Shown here one piece after another: positions 1 to 5,429 of a stretch of 5,953 nucleotides of DNA. Every line of letters starts with the position of its first letter. Position 1 is the stretch's first letter. Origin of the DNA: an uncultured Gammaproteobacteria bacterium (GTDB lineage: Bacteria > Pseudomonadota > Gammaproteobacteria > Steroidobacterales > JABDMI01); the NCBI GenBank assembly GCA_938039225.1, contig CALHVH010000244.1:1-5953 (forward strand), given 5' to 3'. Both the position numbers and the translations under genes were made by a program. The notes below the pieces were generated by a model, which was given only the letters and a program-made list of their open reading frames with translations, did not search any database and was not told the origin of the DNA.

Positions 1-22
1 TAAAGATAAAAATTCCGAACAA

Positions 23-42
23 TCCCGTATCGGTGTACGGGA
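23..42 (-). terminator. Probable intrinsic terminator of the aldolase gene
   Basis: A perfect 7-bp inverted repeat (TCCCGTA at 23-29, TACGGGA at 36-42) closes a 6-base loop, starting 5 bases past the aldolase stop codon when read on the minus strand. The stem has four G-C pairs. On the minus strand it is followed by TTGTTCGGAATTTTT, so the T-tract is interrupted and the terminator may be only moderately efficient. On the plus strand no T-run follows, so it should act only on minus-strand transcription. Position and structure are seen directly; termination is inferred. Confidence 0.55.
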
Positions 43-47
43 CAAGA

Positions 48-1064
48 TTATGCTTCCATTGATTCCGAATATTCACCTTTTGATGCAGCGCCATTTAATT
101 TAGCACGCTTCATCATTGCTGCTTGACCAGCTGCAATATTCTCATCTTTACCCGACCACGCCACTAAAGCGTCAGCTTGTAAAGCACGACCATAAGAGAA
201 AGTAAGATTCCAAGGCAATCCACCCAACTTATTCATTGCATCTAAATGCTTGGTAGCATCTACTGAACTTTGGCCACCTGACAAGAATGCAATACCTGGA
301 ACGGCTGATGGAACGTAACGTTTAAGAACCCTTACAGTTGCTTCAGCAACTTCGGCAACACTTGACTGATTGTCATGTGCTTTACCGCAAATAACCATGT
401 TTGGCTTTAGTACTATGCCTTCAAGTGCAACACCGTAATTATGCATTTCCCGGAAAGTTAAACTCAAAATTTCTGAAGTCACTTTTTCACAAGTCTTTAT
501 ACAGTTATCAGCATCCATTAATACTTCAGGTTCAACAATTGGAACAATTCCAGCTTCCTGACAAAGTGCCGCATAAGCTGCAAGTGCTTGTGCATTAACT
601 TCTAGACAATGACGAGTTGGAAGACCTGCACCAATTGTGATAACTGCACGCCATTTTGCAAAGCGTGCTCCAAGTTCATAATACTCGGCCAAACGTTCAC
701 GTAAATTGGTTAACCCTTGTGTCCATTTTTCACCTTCAAAGCCAGGCATATCCTTTGCACCAAGATCAACTTTGATTCCTGGAACAATACCTTTATCAGC
801 TAGAAGTTTTGGGAATGGAATACCATCTTTTGAGCTTTGGCGAAGTGTTTCGTCAAACATAATTACGCCACTGATGAAATCTTCAACTCCATCAGCCGTA
901 AATAACATTTCTCTATATGTACGACGAGAATCTTCTGTTGATTCAGTACTAATCGTGTCAAAACGTTTTCCGATAGTTGGTGTGCTTTCGTCAGCGGCCA
1001 AAATGCCCTTACCAGGCGCGACCATAGCCTGAGCGATTTGTTGCAAATCCCGCAAGTTATTCAT
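48..1064 (-). CDS. fba: Class I fructose-bisphosphate aldolase
   Basis: This cytosolic enzyme reversibly cleaves fructose-1,6-bisphosphate to dihydroxyacetone phosphate and glyceraldehyde-3-phosphate in glycolysis and gluconeogenesis, using a lysine Schiff base and no metal. The 338-residue protein is the eukaryote-like glycolytic class I family (Pfam PF00274 type). Residues matching the rabbit muscle enzyme are visible: Asp25 in LAADES, Lys98 in GIKVD, Lys137 in FAKWR, Glu178 in VEPE, Schiff-base Lys220 in VLKPNMV, Ser262 in LSGGQS and Arg293 in YGRALQ (rabbit D33, K107, K146, E187, K229, S271, R303). The C-terminus ends SMEA, so the flexible tail with the terminal tyrosine of animal aldolases is missing. 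The ATG has a strong GAGGGGA Shine-Dalgarno six bases upstream, which supports this start. It stands alone on its strand, divergent from the suf operon. Identity is clear; any link to the suf genes is only positional. Confidence 0.97.
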   Translation of the reverse strand: MNNLRDLQQIAQAMVAPGKGILAADESTPTIGKRFDTISTESTEDSRRTYREMLFTADGVEDFISGVIMFDETLRQSSKDGIPFPKLLADKGIVPGIKVDLGAKDMPGFEGEKWTQGLTNLRERLAEYYELGARFAKWRAVITIGAGLPTRHCLEVNAQALAAYAALCQEAGIVPIVEPEVLMDADNCIKTCEKVTSEILSLTFREMHNYGVALEGIVLKPNMVICGKAHDNQSSVAEVAEATVRVLKRYVPSAVPGIAFLSGGQSSVDATKHLDAMNKLGGLPWNLTFSYGRALQADALVAWSGKDENIAAGQAAMMKRAKLNGAASKGEYSESMEA

Positions 1065-1070
1065 TAATTA

Positions 1071-1077
1071 TCCCCTC
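1071..1077 (-). promoter_or_regulatory. Ribosome binding site of the aldolase gene
   Basis: Read on the minus strand this is GAGGGGA, followed by the six-base spacer TAATTA and the ATG at 1064-1062. It is the strongest Shine-Dalgarno match in the window and fixes the aldolase start. It contrasts with the weak or absent sites before sufC and sufD, in keeping with high expression of a glycolytic enzyme (inference). Confidence 0.85.
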
Positions 1078-1311
1078 AAATAGATAAATGTATGTAGTAT
1101 CCGATAATTGATCATTTGCCGTTGTTCACTTCAAAATCACAGCCATTCCAGCTCAGATGCAAGTTGGAAGACGCGCATGTTAACAAATGATGTCTTGGAG
1201 ACAAAGCAATAAAATTTCTTTGAAAATTTCGAGACGAATAGACAACGCTGTCAATTGTAACTAATTTTCTCAGCGCCTTTAAGTATAACAATAGGATTTG
1301 TATTGCTTAAT

Positions 1312-1323
1312 TTTATGCATAAA
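1312..1323. repeat. 12-bp perfect palindrome upstream of the suf regulator
   Basis: TTTATGCATAAA is its own reverse complement. Allowing one mismatched pair, the symmetry extends to 1309-1326. It overlaps the left end of the first copy of the 20-bp direct repeat. Palindromes of this kind are typical of sites for dimeric regulators. The AT richness makes chance occurrence more likely, so a binding role is inference. Confidence 0.45.
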
Positions 1324-1338
1324 TTTACTGAATACGTT
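1319..1338 (+). repeat. Operator-like direct repeat, copy 1
   Basis: The element follows the pattern ATAAATTyACnnAATACGTT and matches copy 2 at 1370-1389 in 17 of 20 positions, with start-to-start spacing of 51 bases (close to five helical turns). Ten bases after it comes CGAATTGG (1349-1356), which recurs after copy 2. It lies upstream of the regulator gene that opens the suf operon, so a binding site for that Rrf2 protein is the natural guess. It does not resemble the E. coli IscR type 1 consensus. Confidence 0.5.
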
Positions 1339-1369
1339 AATATAGGACCGAATTGGTACACTTTAACGT

Positions 1370-1389
1370 ATAAATTCACAAAATACGTT
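1370..1389 (+). repeat. Operator-like direct repeat, copy 2
   Basis: This second copy of the 20-bp element ends 29 bases before the regulator ATG and overlaps the TATAAA at 1369-1374. A protein bound here would cover a promoter -10 or the early transcript start, which suits repression. Its right half ATACGTT (1383-1389) faces AACGTAT at 1365-1371, giving a 7-bp inverted repeat with an 11-base spacer. CGAATTGG follows at 1403-1410, overlapping the regulator's ribosome binding site. Function is inferred from position and symmetry only. Confidence 0.5.
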
Positions 1390-1418
1390 TCTAACAACTT
1401 CACGAATTGGGAATTAAT

Positions 1419-1913
1419 ATGTTGAAAATCAGTAAGTTAACTGATTATGGCACGCTTGTCTTAGGCACAATGGCGAAAGCTGCCGATACGCAATATAGCG
1501 CAGCAGAACTGTCCCAAAAGACAAAGCTGACCACGGCTACCGTCAGTAAAATACTCAAACTTTTGACCAAGGGTGAAATCCTGACATCACAACGTGGGGC
1601 TCATGGTGGTTATCAGTTGGCAAGAAAACCTTCTAACATCAGCGCATTAGAAATTATTCGCGCGATGGAAGGCCCTGTAGCCCTTACCGAATGCAGTACT
1701 GATCACAACGACTGTGAAATTGCTTCGGCTTGCCAGATGCAGAGCAAATGGCAAATTATTAATCTAGCGATTCGTAAAGCCCTTAGTGAATTAAGTTTGG
1801 CGGATTTAACCAAACCCATTCAACAAAAAATGAATATTGATTTACACGCTGCACTATCCGCGTTTAATGAAACCCAAAATCTAACCACAAAAAATATTGA
1901 GAATGTGCAATGA
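1419..1913 (+). CDS. sufR: Rrf2-family SUF system regulator
   Basis: This is a 164-residue winged-helix transcription factor of the Rrf2/IscR family, in the branch found at the head of gammaproteobacterial suf operons (TIGR02944-like). It is unrelated to cyanobacterial SufR despite the shared name. The helix-turn-helix spans roughly residues 26-50, followed by the wing motif SQRGAHGGYQLAR. Three cysteines, Cys92, Cys99 and Cys105 (CX6CX5C), match the Fe-S ligand region of IscR (CX5CX5C), and Trp111 is shared. IscR's fourth ligand His107 aligns with Gln108, and IscR Glu43 with Ser43. It probably binds an Fe-S cluster and autoregulates the operon (inference). I chose ATG 1419, which gives the usual MLKISKLTDYG start with GGGA six bases upstream; a TTG at 1407 would add four residues. 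Its stop overlaps the sufB start (ATGA), so the two are likely translationally coupled. Confidence 0.9.
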   Translation: MLKISKLTDYGTLVLGTMAKAADTQYSAAELSQKTKLTTATVSKILKLLTKGEILTSQRGAHGGYQLARKPSNISALEIIRAMEGPVALTECSTDHNDCEIASACQMQSKWQIINLAIRKALSELSLADLTKPIQQKMNIDLHAALSAFNETQNLTTKNIENVQ

Positions 1914-3346
1914 AAGCTATTGAAGATCAAATTGCCAATAAGTATAAACATGGTTTTGTCACTGATATTGATTCAGATACATTACCTCCTGGTCTAAACG
2001 AAGACGTAATTCGTCATATTTCGCGTATTAAAAACGAGCCTCAGTTTTTATTAGACTTTAGACTTAAAGCTTTTGCTCACTGGAAAACTTTGCCTAAACC
2101 TGATTGGGCAAAATTAAACATTGAACCAATTGATTACCAAGCTATTTCTTATTACTCAGCCCCAAAAATCGATGAGAATGCGCCAAAGAGTTTAGATGAA
2201 GTTGATCCTAAACTATTAGAAACCTATGACAAATTAGGTATTCCATTACATGAAAGAGCCCGCTTAGCCGGCGTTGCTGTGGATGCGGTATTTGATAGTG
2301 TTTCAGTTGCCACGACTTTCAAAGACACTCTGCATAAAGCAGGAGTCATTTTTGGTTCTTTTTCTGAAGCCGCCCAAAATTACCCAGAGTTGATTGAAGA
2401 GTATCTAGGAACCGTAGTTCCTATAGAAGATAATTTCTTTGCAGCCCTTAATAGTGCGGTATTTACCGATGGTTCATTTGTGTATATTCCTAAAGGCGTT
2501 CGTTGCCCAATGGAGCTATCAACCTACTTCCGAATCAATGCAGCTAATACTGGTCAATTCGAACGTACTTTAATTATTGCGGATGAAGGCAGTCATGTTA
2601 GTTATTTGGAAGGTTGTACGGCACCTATGCGTGACGAAAACCAGCTCCACGCTGCGGTGGTTGAATTGGTTGCACAAAAAGATGCTGAAATAAAATATTC
2701 AACGGTGCAAAACTGGTATCCAGGCGATGAAAACGGCGTTGGCGGAATTTATAATTTCGTAACCAAACGTGGTGATTGCCGAGGCGATCGCTCAAAAATT
2801 TCTTGGACCCAAGTTGAAACCGGTTCTGCAATTACTTGGAAATACCCTAGTTGCTTGTTAAAAGGTGATGATTCTGTTGGTGAGTTTTACTCAGTTGCGG
2901 TAACTAATAATTATCAACAAGCCGATACCGGCACCAAGATGATTCATATTGGTAAGAATACAAAAAGCACCATCATAGCCAAAGGTATATCAGCAGGTAA
3001 ATCCAATAGTTCATACCGTGGATTAGTAAAAATTCTGCCAAGTGCTGAAAATGCACGTAACTATAGCCAGTGTGATTCATTGCTTATGGGAAGCACATGT
3101 GGTGCACATACATTCCCATATATTGAAGCAAAAAATCCTACGGCAAAAATTGAACACGAAGCTACAACTTCTAAAGTGTCAGATGATCAACTGTTCTATT
3201 GCCGTCAACGTGGCATAAGTGAAGAAGATGCAGTAAATATGATTGTAAATGGCTTTTGTAAATCAGTGTTCCAAGAACTACCTATGGAATTTGCAGTAGA
3301 AGCACAAGCTTTATTAGCGGTTAGTCTTGAAGGCGCCGTAGGCTAA
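1910..3346 (+). CDS. sufB: Fe-S cluster assembly scaffold protein SufB
   Basis: SufB is the central scaffold of the cytosolic SufBC2D complex: it accepts persulfide sulfur from SufS (through SufE or a similar transfer protein) and builds nascent clusters. The 478-residue protein is slightly shorter than E. coli SufB (495). It shows the N-terminal helical region to about residue 150 and then the beta-helix core and C-terminal helices. Cys236 in EGCTAP matches E. coli Cys254 (sulfur entry), Cys388 in SQCDS matches Cys405, and Glu417 in EHEATTS matches Glu434, so the residues known to be needed for assembly are kept. The C-terminal block DQLFYCRQRGISEEDA is paralogous to the end of SufD and forms the SufC contact region. 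GAGA at 1899-1902, inside the regulator gene, can serve as a weak ribosome binding site seven bases from the ATG. The start overlaps the regulator stop by the ATGA arrangement. Confidence 0.98.
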   Translation: MKAIEDQIANKYKHGFVTDIDSDTLPPGLNEDVIRHISRIKNEPQFLLDFRLKAFAHWKTLPKPDWAKLNIEPIDYQAISYYSAPKIDENAPKSLDEVDPKLLETYDKLGIPLHERARLAGVAVDAVFDSVSVATTFKDTLHKAGVIFGSFSEAAQNYPELIEEYLGTVVPIEDNFFAALNSAVFTDGSFVYIPKGVRCPMELSTYFRINAANTGQFERTLIIADEGSHVSYLEGCTAPMRDENQLHAAVVELVAQKDAEIKYSTVQNWYPGDENGVGGIYNFVTKRGDCRGDRSKISWTQVETGSAITWKYPSCLLKGDDSVGEFYSVAVTNNYQQADTGTKMIHIGKNTKSTIIAKGISAGKSNSSYRGLVKILPSAENARNYSQCDSLLMGSTCGAHTFPYIEAKNPTAKIEHEATTSKVSDDQLFYCRQRGISEEDAVNMIVNGFCKSVFQELPMEFAVEAQALLAVSLEGAVG

Positions 3347-3371
3347 ATTTCTAAAACAAATTTAGCTTTTT
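3342..3371 (+). terminator. Hairpin plus T-run between sufB and sufC, possible attenuator
   Basis: GCTAAATTT (3342-3350) and AAATTTAGC (3358-3366) form a perfect 9-bp stem with a 7-base loop, immediately followed by TTTTT (3367-3371). The left arm contains the sufB TAA stop codon. The layout is that of a rho-independent terminator, but the stem has only two G-C pairs and should be weak. Since sufC and sufD are needed with SufB, full termination is unlikely. Partial read-through, transcript processing or 3'-end protection of a regulator-sufB message are plausible. A ribosome terminating at the sufB stop would itself disrupt the stem. Confidence 0.4.
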
Positions 3372-3409
3372 AAATCGAATAATTGAATTAAATATTTTGG
3401 ATACAAACC

Positions 3410-4162
3410 ATGTTAGAAATTAAAAACCTACAAGCCTCAATTGAGAATAATAAAATTCTTAATGGCATTAACCTATCAATTAAAGCAGGCGAAGTACATG
3501 CAATCATGGGACCTAATGGTTCCGGTAAAAGTACTTTAGCCAGTGTTCTTGCCGGTCGCACTGAATATGAAATTACCGGTGGCAGCGTTACTTTTAACGG
3601 CAAAGATTTATTTGACTTAGAAATCGAAGAACGTGCACGAGAAGGCTTATTTCTTGCATTTCAATATCCGCAAGAAATCCCAGGTGTTAATAATGTCTAT
3701 CTTTTGAAAGCTGCAGTGAATGCCGTGCGTAAACACCGTGGTCAAGATGAGTTTGATGCGTATGATTTCTTAAGCTTAGTTAAAGAAAAAGTAAAATTCA
3801 TGGAAATGGATGAGAAATTTTTACATCGTGGTGTAAATGAAGGCTTCTCAGGCGGTGAGAAAAAACGCAATGAAATTCTACAAATGCTGATGTTAGAGCC
3901 ACAACTTGCTGTTTTGGATGAAACGGATTCAGGACTAGATATTGATGCCTTAAAAGTGGTATCCAAAGGAGTTAACGCAATGCGTTCTGAAGAGCGTGGC
4001 ATCTTAATGGTTACGCATTATCAGCGCCTACTGGACTATATCAAGCCCGATTTTGTACACGTATTAGTGAATGGCAAAATCGTGAAAAGTGGCGACCATA
4101 CTCTAGCACTTGAATTAGAAGCTAAAGGTTACGACTGGTTACTAGACGCTGAAGCGGCTTAA
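3410..4162 (+). CDS. sufC: Fe-S cluster assembly ATPase SufC
   Basis: SufC is the ABC-type ATPase subunit of the SufBC2D scaffold. It is soluble, with no membrane segments, and its ATP-driven dimerisation reshapes SufB-SufD during cluster building. At 250 residues it has normal family length (E. coli 248). All nucleotide-binding elements are visible in order: Walker A GPNGSGKST (34-42, Lys40), Q-loop Gln85 in AFQYP, signature FSGGEKKR (146-153), Walker B AVLDE with catalytic Glu171, D-loop DSGLD, and switch His203 in THYQR. The Suf-specific TDSGLDIDAL and GVNEGFSGGEKKRNE stretches separate it from transporter ATPases. The 63-base gap after sufB holds the hairpin described above. The ribosome site is weak (TGGA at 3398-3401, eight bases before ATG), but the start matches the family N-terminus MLEIKNL. 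Confidence 0.98.
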   Translation: MLEIKNLQASIENNKILNGINLSIKAGEVHAIMGPNGSGKSTLASVLAGRTEYEITGGSVTFNGKDLFDLEIEERAREGLFLAFQYPQEIPGVNNVYLLKAAVNAVRKHRGQDEFDAYDFLSLVKEKVKFMEMDEKFLHRGVNEGFSGGEKKRNEILQMLMLEPQLAVLDETDSGLDIDALKVVSKGVNAMRSEERGILMVTHYQRLLDYIKPDFVHVLVNGKIVKSGDHTLALELEAKGYDWLLDAEAA

Positions 4163-4187
4163 TCTGAATACTTATTGATTACCTATT

Positions 4188-5429
4188 ATGACAACATCTT
4201 CAAATAACTTGGCTGTGATGAAAACCGGTGCTAATTTAGTGTTAAGCGATTTATTTAACTCTATCAAGCTGCCCTCTGAACAGCAAAAAAACGCTTTAAC
4301 GAATTTACTTGAACAAGGCGTACCAACACTCAGAACCGAGCGCTGGCGTTATACCACTTTACGTAAAGCCATTAGCAATCAACTCAAATTAGTAGATACT
4401 ACCACTGGAGAATTACCGCAACACCCCGCTCTAGCTGGTTTTGATGCTGAGAAAGTTACTATACTTAATGGTCAACTGCATGGTGCAATATCTATTACGG
4501 GTGCTGAGCTAAACATCTCTAATGATGTCTCTAAACTTGATTCACACAAGCATGATGATGGTTTTATTGATAATACTAATATCGCTTTTGTTGAAAACAC
4601 TTTAAAACTAGATATTAGTAAAAACATTGAGCAATTAATTGTTTTACATTTTCATCACACTATTGCCTCTAGTTTGCTAGCAAATCGCCTAGAGATTGTT
4701 GCTGCTAGAAACTCTTCAGCAACAATCGTAGTTTTGCATACATCAGATAATGATCTAAATTCAACTTTAGTTCCAGTAACTACATTGAATGCCGGAGCTA
4801 ATAGTCAAATTACCCTTATCAATGTACAAGACCTTGGAAGCCATACTTTCCAACTGGCTAAAACACATGCTCATTTGAATGCTGACTCGCTATTCAAATT
4901 CACGCAATTAGAAATAGGGTCTCAGCTAAGTCGACATGATGTTGTTGTGGATGTTTTAGGTAAAGGTGCCGAATTCGTTCATAGTAATTTATTACATGGC
5001 ACAGAGAAACAAGTTTTAGATACCCACCTAGATGTCTACCATCATGTAGATCATACCCAGTCAAGCATGGGCGTAAAAGCCGTACTGGATGATAAGAGCC
5101 GCGGTATATTCAACGGAAAAATTTATGTTGAAGTGGATGCCCAGCAAGTAAATGCTGATTTGCAAAACAATAATCTGTTACTTTCTAAATTTGCTGAAAT
5201 CAATACTAAACCTGAATTAGAAATTTATGCTGACGATGTGAAATGTGCTCATGGTGCAACTGTCGGCCAACTTAATGAAGAGTCCTTATTTTATTTACGT
5301 TCACGTGGTTTAGACAAAGAGGCTGCCGAAAAAGTTTTAGTTTCTGCTTTTTCACGCTCTACCTACTATGGCTTGGTTCCAAGCGTCTTAGAAGAGTGGC
5401 TTGATGCACGCCTAGGATTCGAATCATGA
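4188..5429 (+). CDS. sufD: Fe-S cluster assembly protein SufD
   Basis: SufD is a paralog of SufB that pairs with it on two SufC subunits in the cytosolic SufBC2D scaffold, and it is linked to iron acquisition for the nascent cluster. The 413-residue protein compares with 423 in E. coli. An N-terminal helical domain (to about residue 90, with ERWRYTTL) leads into a beta-helix core. The C-terminal block around residues 345-390 carries DDVKCAHGATVGQ, where His355 and Cys353 match E. coli His360 and Cys358. LFYLRSRGLDKEAAEKV parallels the SufB C-terminus at the SufC interface. As usual for SufD, the N-terminal half is far less conserved than the end. There is no clear Shine-Dalgarno in the 25-base gap after sufC, so translation may depend on ribosomes arriving from sufC. 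An in-frame ATG at 4218 is an alternative start without a better site. Its stop overlaps the sufS ATG. Confidence 0.96.
   Translation: MTTSSNNLAVMKTGANLVLSDLFNSIKLPSEQQKNALTNLLEQGVPTLRTERWRYTTLRKAISNQLKLVDTTTGELPQHPALAGFDAEKVTILNGQLHGAISITGAELNISNDVSKLDSHKHDDGFIDNTNIAFVENTLKLDISKNIEQLIVLHFHHTIASSLLANRLEIVAARNSSATIVVLHTSDNDLNSTLVPVTTLNAGANSQITLINVQDLGSHTFQLAKTHAHLNADSLFKFTQLEIGSQLSRHDVVVDVLGKGAEFVHSNLLHGTEKQVLDTHLDVYHHVDHTQSSMGVKAVLDDKSRGIFNGKIYVEVDAQQVNADLQNNNLLLSKFAEINTKPELEIYADDVKCAHGATVGQLNEESLFYLRSRGLDKEAAEKVLVSAFSRSTYYGLVPSVLEEWLDARLGFES
5414..5417 (+). promoter_or_regulatory. Ribosome binding site of sufS inside sufD
   Basis: AGGA lies within the last codons of sufD, eight bases before the sufS ATG at 5426. 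Together with the ATGA stop/start overlap it supports the sufS start and suggests translational coupling with sufD. Confidence 0.6.

Larger units (their letters stand above)
1065..1418. promoter_or_regulatory. Divergent intergenic region between aldolase and suf operon
   Basis: This 354-base AT-rich stretch has no convincing gene and must hold the aldolase promoter (minus) and the suf promoter (plus). I could not assign either with confidence. A perfect TTGACA reads on the minus strand at 1254-1249, but no good -10 lies 16-18 bases downstream. On the plus strand TATAAA at 1369-1374 resembles a -10 box but lacks a recognisable -35, as is common for activator-dependent promoters. The aldolase-proximal half contains a 13-bp palindrome (TGTCTTGGAGACA, 1191-1203) and a short tandem repeat (AAAATTTC at 1211-1218 and 1223-1230). 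The regulator-proximal half holds the repeat cluster listed separately. No tRNA, riboswitch or small ORF was recognised. Confidence 0.7.

Noticed and set aside
401..1032. Plus-strand open frames at 401-598 and 706-1032
   Set aside because: They lie wholly antisense to the well-supported aldolase gene, have no recognisable protein family or ribosome site, and have the composition of shadow frames.
1249..1254. TTGACA on the minus strand as the aldolase -35 box
   Set aside because: The hexamer is perfect, but the sequence 16-18 bases downstream (around CGAAAT) does not resemble a -10 box, and the site is about 190 bases from the start codon.
1303..1331. TTGCTT with TACTGA as a plus-strand suf promoter
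   Set aside because: Spacing is 17 bases, but the -10 match is poor and I could not prefer it over other weak candidates.
1407..1418. TTG at 1407 as the regulator start
   Set aside because: It would add MGIN before the family-typical MLKISKLTDYG and use up the GGGA that serves as the ribosome site for the ATG at 1419.
2625..2831. Minus-strand open frame inside sufB
   Set aside because: It is antisense to the conserved SufB core, with no family resemblance and no upstream signals.
3388..4002. Minus-strand open frames at 3388-3603 and 3742-4002
   Set aside because: Both are antisense to sufC, whose motifs fully account for the sequence. The one at 3388-3603 also reads through the intergenic start region without a plausible promoter.
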